DNA from: Lachnoclostridium sp. UBA2905
Lineage (GTDB): Bacteria > Bacillota > Clostridia > Lachnospirales > Lachnospiraceae
DNA: 40,462 nucleotides
NCBI GenBank assembly: GCA_002349525.1
Contig: DEDL01000017.1
Location: forward strand, 848 to 41,309
Direction: 5' to 3'
Below the pieces are notes generated by a model. That model saw nothing but the letters and a program-made list of their open reading frames with translations. It made no database searches and was not told where the DNA came from. The translations under genes were made by a program, and so were the position numbers. Of this stretch, positions 1-8,328 are shown in pieces (position 1 is the first letter of the stretch; every line of letters begins with the position of its first letter).

Positions 1-329
1 CGGGAATCGAACCCGCGTCCAAAGCACCTTCCATCGTCCTTCTACAAGCTTAGCTGATCAATTGACATTCCCTCCACCATACCCGGAACCAGCACGGTTA
101 TGATTTCAGTAGCTTCATAATACGCCCAATGCCTCAAAGCTTTGACATTGTCGTTTCTCACATGTTTGAAGCCGGGAGTCTAAAGTGTGAGTGCTCTAGA
201 GCCGACTGCTGCCATTAGGCAGCGTATGCTAATTTTTCGTCAGCGTTTAATTTTAATTTGAGATTTAACGCATCATCCTGCGGCTTGCTTCTCCGACTTC
301 TAATACCCTGTCGAAACCTTTACTACCCC
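1..329 (-). ncRNA. ssrA: tmRNA (transfer-messenger RNA), 3' end cut by window edge
   Basis: tmRNA rescues ribosomes stalled on broken mRNAs and adds a degradation tag. The first bases of the window are the reverse complement of a T-arm (GGTTCGATTCCCG) and the acceptor 3' end lies outside. The 5' end reads GGGGTAGTAAAGG followed by TTTCGACAGGG, the usual tmRNA start, so I place it at 329. The tag frame ends A-D-E-K-L-A-Y-A-A then TAA at 215-217; the inferred resume codon GCU (244-242) lies 86 nt from the 5' end, close to the E. coli spacing. An in-frame GCG further upstream would give a longer tag. The gene lies directly downstream of smpB and has its own consensus promoter. Identity is seen in sequence; the exact resume codon is inferred. 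Confidence 0.96.
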
Positions 330-343
330 TTAAAGGTAAATGT

Positions 344-372
344 ATTATACAACTGCAAAAATATGCTGTCAA
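344..372 (-). promoter_or_regulatory. Consensus sigma-A promoter of ssrA
   Basis: On the minus strand TTGACA (372-367) and TATAAT (349-344) are separated by exactly 17 nt. Both hexamers match consensus perfectly. The expected start is about 8 nt before the mature tmRNA 5' end, which fits 5' trimming by RNase P. It lies between the smpB stop and tmRNA, so tmRNA can be made independently of smpB. Confidence 0.9.
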
Positions 373-396
373 GGCTGTTTTACCATCATTTTGCCA

Positions 397-867
397 TTAG
401 CTGTACAGATTACTTATCTTATAATTTCTTTCAGCTTCTCTTCTCTGGTCCTTCTTGGCAATATCCTGTCTCTTATCATAAAGCTTTTTACCTCTGGCAA
501 GACCTATTTCGACCTTAACCAGACTTCCCTTAAGATAAACCTTTAGAGGAACAATTGTATAACCTTTTTGGGCTATTGCCCCTGTCATTTTCCTTATTTC
601 ACTCTTATGAAGAAGAAGCTTTCTTGTTCTCAATGGATCCTTATTAAATATATTGCCCTTTTCATATGGACTTATGTGCATATTATACACATAAACTTCT
701 CCCTTTTCAATTCTGACAAATGATTCCTTTACGCTACACTTACCCATTCTCAAAGACTTTACTTCTGTACCATGAAGTGCAATTCCGGCTTCAAATGTTT
801 CTTCTATAAAATAATCGTGATAAGCTTTTTTGTTATTAGCTATAAGCTTTACTGCTTCTTTTCCCAC
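397..867 (-). CDS. smpB: SsrA-binding protein SmpB
   Basis: SmpB binds the tRNA-like part of tmRNA, brings it to stalled ribosomes and mimics the missing codon-anticodon contact in the decoding centre. The 156-residue length is typical. The start (GKEAVKLIANNKKAYHDY), the central HGTEVKSLR and KESFV motifs, and the basic C-terminal tail (KKLYDKRQDIAKKDQRREAE) are all family hallmarks. It starts 22 nt after the rnr stop and ends just upstream of the ssrA promoter, giving the order rnr-smpB-ssrA common in Firmicutes. Cotranscription with rnr is likely. Nothing is missing or truncated. Confidence 0.98.
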   Translation of the reverse strand: MGKEAVKLIANNKKAYHDYFIEETFEAGIALHGTEVKSLRMGKCSVKESFVRIEKGEVYVYNMHISPYEKGNIFNKDPLRTRKLLLHKSEIRKMTGAIAQKGYTIVPLKVYLKGSLVKVEIGLARGKKLYDKRQDIAKKDQRREAERNYKISNLYS

Positions 868-889
868 GTTCTTCCATTCCTTTCACTAA

Positions 890-3034
890 TTAATCATTAT
901 TATCTTCTTCATTATATATTTCAAAATCAACTGTTCTTGTAGTCATATCCACTCTCAAAACGGTTACCTTCACCTTCTGTCCAAGAGCATATATTTTTCT
1001 GTTAAATCTTCCTACCATTCTGAATTTTTCTTCTTCATATCTGTAATCGTCGTCAATCATATCATCAACTCTGACCATACCCTCAACTGTATTAGGAAGT
1101 TCGACATAGATTCCCCAGCTTGTAACACCTGATATTATGCCATCATAAGTCTTGCCAACATGATTTATCATATATTCTGCTTTTTTAAGCTTATGAACTT
1201 CACGTTCAGCATCATCTGCCCTTCTTTCAAGACGGCTTGATTCATCTGCTATATATGGAAGAATCTCAAAATAATGTTCTCTTCTCTTTTCGCTTAATCC
1301 ACCATGAATATTTTCTTTGATTATTCTGTGAATCTGCAAATCCGGATATCTTCTGATTGGAGAAGTAAAATGAGAATAATACTTGGATGCCAGTCCAAAA
1401 TGTCCCTCTGCATCAACTGTATATCTTGCCCTTTTCATTGATCTGAGTGTAAGTCTGCTTATGAGATTTTCCTCATTCATACCCTGTATTTCTGTCAATA
1501 GCTTCTGTATTTCCATAGGATGCACTACTTCATTCTGTATCTTTACTTTCAGTCCAAAATTACTTACAAATATTGAAAGCTCATGCATTTTCCCAGCATC
1601 AGGAATCTCATGGGAACGATACAAAAATGGCTGCTCCTGCCAGAAATAATCCTCTGCCACAGTTTCATTGGCTGCAATCATGAATTCTTCAATAATTCTT
1701 GTTGCAATATTTCTTTCATATGGTTTTATATCTATAGCTTTTCCATTCTCATCGAGTATAATCTTGCTTTCCGGGAAATCAAAATCAATTGATCCCTGTT
1801 TTTTTCTGATATCTATACGTTTTTCGGCAAGCTCTCTCATGTCCATAAGCATCTGAACTATATCTGCATATTTTTCTGAAACTTCTTCATCATGCAGTTC
1901 TACAATCTTATAAACATCTGTATAACTCATTCGGTGATCAACGTTTATAACTGTTTCTGCAATTTCGTGGCTGCTTATCTTACCATTTTTATCCATATGC
2001 ATTATACAACTGAGTGTCAGCCTGTCAGTACCCTGATTAAGGGAACAGATTCCATTGGATAATTCCTTGGGAAGCATAGGAATAACCCTGTCAACAAGAT
2101 ATGTGCTTGTTCCCCTTGCAACAGCTTCCTTATCAAGAGGTGAACCTTCCTTAACATAATTGGTAACATCGGCAATATGCACACCAAGAATATATCCATC
2201 ATTTTCCCTTGATATTGTAACTGCATCATCCAGGTCCTTGGCATCTTCACCATCAATCGTAATTGTAAGCAGGTTTCTCAGATCTTTTCTCCCTGCAGTT
2301 TCCTTGGAAGTAACCTCCGCCGGCATGCTTTTAGCTTCTCTTAAAACCTCCTCTGGGAATTCCTCTGGTATACCATATGCTTTCGCAACTGATAATATAT
2401 CTACTCCTGTTTCTCCGGGATATCCAAGAATCTCAATAATCTCTCCTTCAGGATTTCTGCCCTTGGCTTCATCACCATAGTCATTTATTTTTGCAACAAC
2501 CTTCTGGCCATCTGCAGCTCCGCCTATTTTTCCTGCCGGAATAAACACGTCCTTACACAATCTTACATTGTCAGATATAACGAAACCATATTCTTTCCTT
2601 TTGTCAAGTGTACCTACAACTGTAGAAAATGCACGTTCCAATATAGAGACAATAACGCCTTCCCTTCTCTTACCATTTGATGTCTGCTTTATTGAAACAC
2701 ATACAGTGTCACCATGCATGGCACCATTAAGGTCACTTTCCCTTACAAATACATCTTCGTCTTCATCATTAAACATAACAAATCCAAAGCCTCTCTGTGT
2801 TACAGACACCTTGCCGGTTTTAACATTACCTGCTCCGGCTCTTATCCTTCCTCTGTCATCAAGAATTATTTTCCCTTCTGCCAAAAGCTCATCTATTATC
2901 TGTCTAAACTCCGGTTTATCCTCAGAGGGTACTGCAATAAGCGCACCCAACTGTTTTATCTTAATAGGTCTGTAATCCTTAGATACTATATATTCATATA
3001 ATCCCTTTTTTCTCTCTTCATACAAATTATCCAT
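890..3034 (-). CDS. rnr: Ribonuclease R (RNB-family 3'-5' exoribonuclease)
   Basis: RNase R degrades structured RNA from the 3' end and helps clear the damaged mRNAs handled by tmRNA-SmpB. From the chosen start (714 aa) there is an N-terminal helix-turn-helix-like segment, cold-shock-type RNA-binding domains (about 70-200), the RNB catalytic domain beginning at the Asp cluster DGEDAKDLDDAV (about 261-272), and an S1 domain near the C-terminus (GIISGVTSWGIYVELP). The open frame runs 35 codons further upstream, but the ATG at 3034 has a GGAGG box 7-8 nt before it and begins MDNLYEERKK as expected for the family, so the extension is rejected. It is downstream of secG with a hairpin terminator between them, so it probably depends on read-through or an unseen promoter. 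Confidence 0.97.
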   Translation of the reverse strand: MDNLYEERKKGLYEYIVSKDYRPIKIKQLGALIAVPSEDKPEFRQIIDELLAEGKIILDDRGRIRAGAGNVKTGKVSVTQRGFGFVMFNDEDEDVFVRESDLNGAMHGDTVCVSIKQTSNGKRREGVIVSILERAFSTVVGTLDKRKEYGFVISDNVRLCKDVFIPAGKIGGAADGQKVVAKINDYGDEAKGRNPEGEIIEILGYPGETGVDILSVAKAYGIPEEFPEEVLREAKSMPAEVTSKETAGRKDLRNLLTITIDGEDAKDLDDAVTISRENDGYILGVHIADVTNYVKEGSPLDKEAVARGTSTYLVDRVIPMLPKELSNGICSLNQGTDRLTLSCIMHMDKNGKISSHEIAETVINVDHRMSYTDVYKIVELHDEEVSEKYADIVQMLMDMRELAEKRIDIRKKQGSIDFDFPESKIILDENGKAIDIKPYERNIATRIIEEFMIAANETVAEDYFWQEQPFLYRSHEIPDAGKMHELSIFVSNFGLKVKIQNEVVHPMEIQKLLTEIQGMNEENLISRLTLRSMKRARYTVDAEGHFGLASKYYSHFTSPIRRYPDLQIHRIIKENIHGGLSEKRREHYFEILPYIADESSRLERRADDAEREVHKLKKAEYMINHVGKTYDGIISGVTSWGIYVELPNTVEGMVRVDDMIDDDYRYEEEKFRMVGRFNRKIYALGQKVKVTVLRVDMTTRTVDFEIYNEEDNND

Positions 3035-3093
3035 ACTCTCACTCCTCCACTTCTGTTTTGCTAACCAATCAGGTCTTATCCGACCCAAATATA

Positions 3094-3125
3094 CAAAAAT
3101 CCCCTTGTAAAAACACAAGGGGATT
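3094..3125 (-). terminator. Intrinsic terminator between secG and rnr
   Basis: An 8-bp stem CCCCTTGT/ACAAGGGG (3101-3108 with 3115-3122, 6-nt loop) is followed on the minus strand by ATTTTTG. It lies about 40 nt after the secG stop codon. It may be partial, because rnr follows without an obvious promoter. Confidence 0.8.
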
Positions 3126-3163
3126 AAAATTAAATTCAATAATACAACTATAAAACGTTCTGA

Positions 3164-3403
3164 TTACCACTTAAGGTTAAGGATAAGTGATAATACGAAG
3201 AAAACACCTGTGAGAATCTGTGTTCCTCTTATCAATCCACCTTCCATAGAACGTCCCTTATTCTTACCCCAATATGTCTCAGCTGCACCACTGATTGTTC
3301 CAAGTCCTGCAGATTTACCTTCCTGAAGGATGATAACAATAACTAATGCAACACATACTAAAATATATAATACTGTAACGATAGTTCTGATTACTGGTAA
3401 CAT
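3164..3403 (-). CDS. secG: Preprotein translocase subunit SecG
   Basis: SecG is the small accessory subunit of the SecYEG protein-export channel. The 79-residue product has two hydrophobic segments (residues about 3-25 and 55-76) joined by the conserved loop LQEGKSAGLGTISGAAETYWGKNKGRS. The frame is open 16 codons further upstream, but the ATG at 3403 has AGGAGG about 10 nt before it, so I take MLPVIRTIV as the N-terminus. It has its own promoter and lies between gpmI and rnr, a frequent gene order in Firmicutes. Confidence 0.96.
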   Translation of the reverse strand: MLPVIRTIVTVLYILVCVALVIVIILQEGKSAGLGTISGAAETYWGKNKGRSMEGGLIRGTQILTGVFFVLSLILNLKW

Positions 3404-3459
3404 ACTTAAAATTCCTCCTAAAACTGAATAACTACTATGTGAGCTTACCACACCATATC

Positions 3460-3488
3460 AGTGTATCACATTCGTTACCAAATATCAA
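3460..3488 (-). promoter_or_regulatory. Sigma-A promoter of secG
   Basis: On the minus strand TTGATA (3488-3483) and TACACT (3465-3460) are spaced by 17 nt, placing transcription start roughly 50 nt before the secG start codon. Confidence 0.7.
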
Positions 3489-3529
3489 CAATTATTTTTG
3501 TATCTGACAGACACCTTATAATTAGATGA

Positions 3530-5074
3530 TTATTTTGTAACTAAAAGCGACTTACCTGTCATCTCAGCCGGCTGCTCAATTCCCATAAGCTCAAGAAGTG
3601 TAGGTGCAATATCTGCAAGACATCCATCCTCTGCAAGTGTATACTTCTCATCCGCATTTACAAGAATAAATGGTACAGGATTTGTTGTATGAGCTGTGAA
3701 AGGATCTCCTGTTTCATAATCAACAAGCTGCTCAGCATTACCATGATCAGCACAGATAAACATCTGTCCATCAACTTCCTTAATAAAGTTAACCACTTCA
3801 CCAACACACTCATCAATTACTTCGATAGCCTTAACTGCTGAATCAATGACTCCTGTATGACCAACCATATCAGGATTAGCAAAGTTACAAATGATAACAT
3901 CATACTTGTCACTTGTAATAGCCTTACAAAGCTCATCACAAACTGTGTAAGCACTCATTCTAGGTTTCTTATCATATGTTGGAACATATTTAGGGGAATC
4001 AACAAGAATTCTGTCCTCTCCCTCATTAGGCTCCTCAACTCCGGCATTGAAGAAGAATGTAACATGTGCATACTTCTCTGTCTCTGCTATTCTTGCCTGC
4101 TTAAGGCCCTTGCTTGCAAGAATCTCGCCAAATGTATTAGTAATCTCAACTTTCTTAAATGCTATTTCCTTATTAGGAATAGTTACATCATACTCTGCAA
4201 AACATACATAAGTAAGATTCATTCTCTTACCTCTGTCAAATCCATCAAAATCATCTGCACAGAAAGCTCTTGTTATCTCTCTGGCTCTGTCAGGTCTGAA
4301 GTTATAGAAAATAACTGAATCATTCTCATTGATTGTTGCAACAGGTTTTCCATTCTCAGTAACTACCATAGGTACAACGAACTCATCAGTAACACCAGCA
4401 TCATATGAAGCCTGTACACCAGCTACAGCATCATCAGTCTGTTCGCCTTCACCCTTAACCATGGCATCCCATGCTTTCTCAACACGATCCCAGTTGTTAT
4501 CTCTGTCCATTGCATAGTAACGTCCCATTACAGATGCAATCTTTCCAACACCGATTTCCTTCATTTTATCTGCAAGATCACTTACAAAATCCTTTCCTGA
4601 AGCAGGAGGTGTATCTCTTCCATCAAGGAAACAGTGAACATAAACCTTCTCAAGACCTTCCTTCTTAGCCATCTCAAGAAGTGCATATAAATGTGTATTG
4701 TGGCTGTGAACACCACCATCTGAAAGAAGTCCATATAAATGAAGTGATGAATCATTCTTCTTACAATTGTTCATTGCATCCTTAAGTTCTTCATTCTCAA
4801 AAAATGAACCATCTTCAATCTCTTTGGTTATACGTGTAAGTTCCTGATATACAATTCTTCCGGCACCCATATTAATATGTCCTACTTCTGAGTTACCCAT
4901 CTGCCCATCAGGAAGACCTACAGCAAGTCCGCTTGCATATCCCTTTACAAATGGATATTCCTTCATAAGCTTATCCATAACAGGAGTCTTAGCAAGTGCA
5001 ACTGCATTGCCTTCAGTCTTATCATTTAATCCGTAACCATCAAGAATCATTAAAACAGTAGGTCTCTTAGCCAT
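3530..5074 (-). CDS. gpmI: 2,3-bisphosphoglycerate-independent phosphoglycerate mutase
   Basis: This Mn-dependent glycolytic enzyme interconverts 3- and 2-phosphoglycerate through a phosphoserine intermediate. The 514-residue length is normal. The first metal-binding motif is at the N-terminus (VLMILDGYG), the phosphorylated Ser62 lies in MGNSEVGH, the VHCFLDGRDTPP segment is the substrate site, and ICADHGNAEQ near the C-terminus holds metal ligands. The start has an AGAGGA box 7 nt upstream. It is a single-gene unit or is read into secG; a sigma-A promoter lies about 70 nt upstream, next to an A-tract tandem repeat. Confidence 0.98.
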   Translation of the reverse strand: MAKRPTVLMILDGYGLNDKTEGNAVALAKTPVMDKLMKEYPFVKGYASGLAVGLPDGQMGNSEVGHINMGAGRIVYQELTRITKEIEDGSFFENEELKDAMNNCKKNDSSLHLYGLLSDGGVHSHNTHLYALLEMAKKEGLEKVYVHCFLDGRDTPPASGKDFVSDLADKMKEIGVGKIASVMGRYYAMDRDNNWDRVEKAWDAMVKGEGEQTDDAVAGVQASYDAGVTDEFVVPMVVTENGKPVATINENDSVIFYNFRPDRAREITRAFCADDFDGFDRGKRMNLTYVCFAEYDVTIPNKEIAFKKVEITNTFGEILASKGLKQARIAETEKYAHVTFFFNAGVEEPNEGEDRILVDSPKYVPTYDKKPRMSAYTVCDELCKAITSDKYDVIICNFANPDMVGHTGVIDSAVKAIEVIDECVGEVVNFIKEVDGQMFICADHGNAEQLVDYETGDPFTAHTTNPVPFILVNADEKYTLAEDGCLADIAPTLLELMGIEQPAEMTGKSLLVTK

Positions 5075-5146
5075 TATTATTCCTCTTTTCCATAAAATTT
5101 AATTCCCATAACTGGAATTTGTTTCTTTTTGTTTTTTGCACACATG

Positions 5147-5175
5147 ATTTTACCATAATAAATACCAATTATCAA
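5147..5175 (-). promoter_or_regulatory. Sigma-A promoter of gpmI
   Basis: On the minus strand TTGATA (5175-5170) and TAAAAT (5152-5147) have a 17-nt spacer. The -35 box sits 4-5 bp from the first unit of the A-rich tandem repeat at 5180-5326, so the repeat occupies the position of an UP element. Confidence 0.75.
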
Positions 5176-5179
5176 TATG

Positions 5180-5326
5180 TTAAATTCAAACCAAAAAAAT
5201 AAATATATTAAATTCAAAGCCCCAAAAAATATATATATTAAATTCAAAGCTCCAAAAAATAAATATATTAAAATTCAAAGCCCCAAAAAATAAATATGTT
5301 AAATTCAAAGCCCCAAAAAATATATA
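5180..5326 (-). repeat. Five-copy A-tract tandem repeat (28-31 bp) upstream of gpmI
   Basis: Five units begin TTAAATTCAAA(G)CCCC on the plus strand at about 5180, 5208, 5238, 5268 and 5299, each followed by an A6 run and an A/T tail. The period (28-31 bp) is close to three helical turns, so the A-tracts are roughly in phase and should bend the DNA. A diverged tail at 5334-5395 contains ACAAAATATATTCAA twice. The rest of the 433-nt gap between gpmI and the XRE gene is A/T-rich with no gene visible. Confidence 0.85.
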
Positions 5327-5507
5327 CAAGTCGAAAAACAAAATATATTCAAGGATATTCAAGAAAAAAACAAAATATATTCAATATAAAAAAGCAAAAA
5401 TATTAAAATTCCTATTATAAATCGCTATTTATTCAAAAAAAGACTTTTATAAATAGTAAGGTTTCATTTATAATAATGTATAATAACAAAAGAAGGAGCG
5501 AATGTTT

Positions 5508-5900
5508 ATGAATCAAACTAACAATTTAAAAAACGAGAATACCGACAACAGAAGTTACTCCGATATTGACATAACATTACAACCGGACTTCATAGCCAGG
5601 AGAATTTCAGAGTTAAGATTACAGAGCAATATGTCAGAATATCAGCTCAGTACGGAACTTGGACACTGTAAATCCTATATACAGAGTATTTCCTCAGGAA
5701 GATCACTTCCATCTATGAGTGAATTCATGTATATATGCGAGTTTTTCAAGATTACTCCGAAGGAATTTTTCACTGTGGATGAACCCCCATCTCTACAGAT
5801 CAGCAAGTTATTATATTATGCTAAGTTATTGACTCCGGAGTGTCTTTTGACACTAGTCAGTGTCGCCGAGTTTTTTAGTATATACAGTAGTAAGTCTTAA
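5508..5900 (+). CDS. XRE-family helix-turn-helix regulator
   Basis: A 130-residue putative DNA-binding protein. Residues about 24-80 form a lambda-repressor-like HTH: RISELRLQSNMSEYQLSTEL, then GHCKSYIQSISSGRSLPS (recognition region) and EFFKITPKEFF. The C-terminal 40 residues look helical and could dimerise. Two start codons are possible; ATG 5508 has GGAG nine nt upstream, whereas ATG 5502 has only 3 nt of spacing, so I use the second. It is a lone plus-strand gene between gpmI and a secreted Ig-like gene; its targets cannot be read from the sequence. The A/T-rich repeats upstream could be bound by it, but no operator is visible. Confidence 0.85.
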   Translation: MNQTNNLKNENTDNRSYSDIDITLQPDFIARRISELRLQSNMSEYQLSTELGHCKSYIQSISSGRSLPSMSEFMYICEFFKITPKEFFTVDEPPSLQISKLLYYAKLLTPECLLTLVSVAEFFSIYSSKS

Positions 5901-5944
5901 TATTCTTTACCCGGGTTCAATAATGGGAAAGTAGTTTTTTCAAT

Positions 5945-5981
5945 CAAAAGAAAAAGAAAAGAGTGCTGTCTGCACTCTTTT
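5945..5981 (-). terminator. Terminator of the Ig-like protein gene
   Basis: A 10-bp stem AAAAGAGTGC/GCACTCTTTT with a 5-nt loop (5957-5966 and 5972-5981) is followed on the minus strand by a T-rich tail (TCTTTTTCTTTT). It lies about 85 nt after the stop of the secreted Ig-like gene. It could also slow transcription from the convergent XRE gene, although the plus-strand T-run is short. Confidence 0.75.
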
Positions 5982-6066
5982 CAAAACTACTTACAGTAGT
6001 TATTAAATTTTAAGCAAATACTGTTTCCAGCAATTACTAATCTAAATGTAAATCCAGAACTTCTAA

Positions 6067-7053
6067 TTAGTAAGTATATGCCTGGATTAATACCTGACTT
6101 GTTGCATATGGAATTGGATCATATTCTTCATGATCTGGTGAATCAAATGTATAGTATGGTGCTCTAAGATCATCGAATTTAGTTCCGCCAGCATCAACAG
6201 TGTCTGATAAATCATCAACTGCTACAACTACACCTGTCGCATCTCTGTAGAATACATATCCTCTTATAGTTAACTTACAAGGAGCTGTACTTGTATATGT
6301 AACAAAAAGTTTTCCATCTGCAGAACTCTGTGATACAGCATTGACATATTGTGTATAATATTTTCTATATGAACTAGATGTTGATATGTTTACACTTATA
6401 GCAGTCTGTGCTGGATCAATCTTCTGCACATTAGCTGATGATACATATGGAAGCTCATAATCAATTGCACCTGCTTGAATATCATACTTTGTGATAGAGT
6501 CTGTTGTTATTGGGATACCTGCTGCATCCTTGTAGATAACACTGATGTTAGTTCTTGGTACTGCAGCAGTATTATTATTCTGGATTGTGAACAGTATCTG
6601 TCCGCTTGGAAGCTTATCTACTTTTACAGCAATATTTGTAGCAAAAACATTATTAGCTGCGATTGGCTGCTGAATAGTTGGTGTTGTTACTACAGGCTGC
6701 TGATTATTTGAGTTTACAGGCTGTGTATTCTTGTAGCTTGGAAGGTTAACCTTAACACTGCACTTATATTTTTTCTTGCCAATTTTAGCAGTTATCTTTG
6801 TTGAACCTACTCCAACTCCCTTGATAAGACCTTTCTTATTAACTGATGCAACATACTTATTAGCAGTTGACCATTTTGCTTTTTTCTTAGTTCCTTTGAC
6901 TTTAAGCTGATATTTTCCACCTACTGAAATTTTTACCTTTTTCTTTGAAAGCTTAACCTTAGCCTCTGACTTGGCAGGTGAAACTGCAAGTGAAGATACA
7001 ACTGTTGCAATAGCAAGACCTGCAACAAGACATTTTTTTATCATTTTTTTCAT
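6067..7053 (-). CDS. Secreted protein with one BIG_2 (Ig-like) domain and a C-terminal region of unknown fold
   Basis: The 328-residue product starts with a signal peptide (MKKMIKKCLVAGLAIATVV, cleavage expected near SEA-KV). Residues about 32-105 form a lysine-rich bacterial Ig-like domain, with typical KVKLSKKKVKISVGGKYQLKVKG, WSTANKYVASVNKKGLIKGVGVG and STKITAKI elements. A Gln/Asn/Pro/Thr-rich linker (about 106-135) leads to a 190-residue region with beta-rich character (VFATNIAVKVDKLPSGQILF); it resembles FxLYD-like modules only loosely and I do not assign it. No catalytic motif or sortase signal is seen. It is monocistronic, with a good promoter and a terminator. A cell-surface or matrix role is inferred. 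Confidence 0.85.
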   Translation of the reverse strand: MKKMIKKCLVAGLAIATVVSSLAVSPAKSEAKVKLSKKKVKISVGGKYQLKVKGTKKKAKWSTANKYVASVNKKGLIKGVGVGSTKITAKIGKKKYKCSVKVNLPSYKNTQPVNSNNQQPVVTTPTIQQPIAANNVFATNIAVKVDKLPSGQILFTIQNNNTAAVPRTNISVIYKDAAGIPITTDSITKYDIQAGAIDYELPYVSSANVQKIDPAQTAISVNISTSSSYRKYYTQYVNAVSQSSADGKLFVTYTSTAPCKLTIRGYVFYRDATGVVVAVDDLSDTVDAGGTKFDDLRAPYYTFDSPDHEEYDPIPYATSQVLIQAYTY

Positions 7054-7116
7054 GATAATCTCCTTTCATAACTCTCATTAATAATATCTTATGTATGTTT
7101 AAAATACACATATGAA

Positions 7117-7145
7117 ATTATATATACTTTTGAATATCTTATCAA
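7117..7145 (-). promoter_or_regulatory. Sigma-A promoter of the Ig-like protein gene
   Basis: On the minus strand TTGATA (7145-7140) and TATAAT (7122-7117) are separated by 17 nt. Transcription would start about 55 nt before the start codon. Confidence 0.78.
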
Positions 7146-7203
7146 CCAAAAACGCGACTTTTAACAAAGACTTAATCTTATCTTTATCATTTTCGAATGT
7201 TTA

Positions 7204-7755
7204 TTATTTTTTATAAACAATTCTGTCAAGTATTTCTTCTGCACTCTTTTTATCTGTACAATATTCAATAATGGCAGCAGCAAAATCTATAGTAGTTCCA
7301 AGGCCTCTGCTTGTTATTACATTTTCGTCCTTTACTACAGGAATTGCCAAAAATTCCTTACATGCAAGCTCATCTTCAAATCCTGGGAAGCAGGTTGCTT
7401 TTTTGTCCTTAAGTACCCCGCATGCTCCAAGAATAGTAGGTGCTGCACACACTGCTGCAAGACCTTTTTTTTCTGAATCAAACTCACCAATAAGATCAGT
7501 AAGTTTTTTACATGCCTTAAGATTAAGTGTTCCAGGCATTCCTCCTGGAAGAACAAGTATATCAATGTCATCAAAATCCACTTCTTCAAATGTATTATCT
7601 GCTAACACTGTAATATTGTGTGAACCTGTAATACTCTTATCCTCTGTTATAGCAACTATTGTAGTGTCGATTTTTGCTCTCCTAAGCATATCAACTACCA
7701 TAAGTGCCTCAACCTCTTCTGTTCCGCTTGTCATAAATACTGCTGCTTTACTCAT
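7204..7755 (-). CDS. DJ-1/PfpI family protein (DJ-1 branch)
   Basis: A 183-residue single-domain protein of the DJ-1/PfpI superfamily. The nucleophile elbow is GLAAVCAAPTILG with Cys103, and Glu16 (EEVEALMVVDML) is the partner that tunes the cysteine in DJ-1 proteins. The segment LVLPGGMPGTLNL and the C-terminal VITSRGLGTTIDFA are characteristic of the DJ-1/YajL branch rather than of PfpI proteases. Members have been linked to chaperone, glyoxalase or deglycase activity; the substrate here is unknown. It starts 1 nt after the recU stop, with its GGGAGA ribosome site inside recU, so the two are probably translationally coupled. Confidence 0.93.
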   Translation of the reverse strand: MSKAAVFMTSGTEEVEALMVVDMLRRAKIDTTIVAITEDKSITGSHNITVLADNTFEEVDFDDIDILVLPGGMPGTLNLKACKKLTDLIGEFDSEKKGLAAVCAAPTILGACGVLKDKKATCFPGFEDELACKEFLAIPVVKDENVITSRGLGTTIDFAAAIIEYCTDKKSAEEILDRIVYKK

Positions 7756-7756
7756 A

Positions 7757-8293
7757 TTAATTCTCCCTTTCGTCTAAATCTGTCTGTATAGTTTCTAAAT
7801 AATGCACAAACACACCTTCGTGTGTTGATATCTGATATTTCGGTTCTAATTCATCATAATTAAAGCTTTGGGGACCACCTTTTTGGGCCCTGTCATAAAA
7901 CTCCTTTAATTTTCTGAAGGTGAGATAGTAATATACATCTTCACTTGCAAAATGAATAAGTAAAAATGCTACTCCCTCCTGCTTTTCATATTCCTCCATA
8001 AACCTGATCTGATGCTCATGGACATTTTGAAGCGAAAATCTTTTTATAGCACACTCCTTGGCATCAAAGCATATGGGAATACCCTGAACAACTCCAATAT
8101 AATCAACAGTACTCTTCTGTTCAAAATAAGCAAGTTTAATTCTTTTTGTGTCTGAATCAATCTGCAAAGGAGTTATGGGAGTAGGAATCTTTTGAACCAC
8201 TGCAAGCCCTTTTTCCCTGTACTTTTCATTGGTAAGATTAATAAGCTCTTCAAGTCCCTGACCTCTAAGTCCTCTCGAATTCCAGGAAGGCAT
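7757..8293 (-). CDS. recU: Holliday junction resolvase RecU
   Basis: RecU resolves four-way junctions in recombination and chromosome segregation in Firmicutes. The 178-residue protein starts with a basic WNSRGLRGQGLEELINLTN and contains the nuclease core STVDYIGVVQGIPICFDAKE, with Asp64, Asp77 and Lys79 as metal and catalytic residues (Asp77 replaces the usual Glu). NVHEHQIRFMEEYEKQ and the IHFASEDVYYYLTF strand are also family features. The start has AAGGATG upstream. It lies between an RluA-type gene and the DJ-1 gene rather than next to a penicillin-binding protein gene, its usual Bacillus neighbour. Confidence 0.94.
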   Translation of the reverse strand: MPSWNSRGLRGQGLEELINLTNEKYREKGLAVVQKIPTPITPLQIDSDTKRIKLAYFEQKSTVDYIGVVQGIPICFDAKECAIKRFSLQNVHEHQIRFMEEYEKQEGVAFLLIHFASEDVYYYLTFRKLKEFYDRAQKGGPQSFNYDELEPKYQISTHEGVFVHYLETIQTDLDEREN

Positions 8294-8328
8294 ACAAACA
8301 CATCCTTTTGTCTTATAATTTAGTCTCT

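Noticed and set aside
3035..3139. 35-residue N-terminal extension of RNase R
   Set aside because: It runs through the secG terminator region, lacks a ribosome site, and the ATG at 3034 has GGAGG and matches the family start.
5502..5507. Earlier ATG for the XRE gene
   Set aside because: Only 3 nt separate it from GGAG; the ATG at 5508 has normal spacing.
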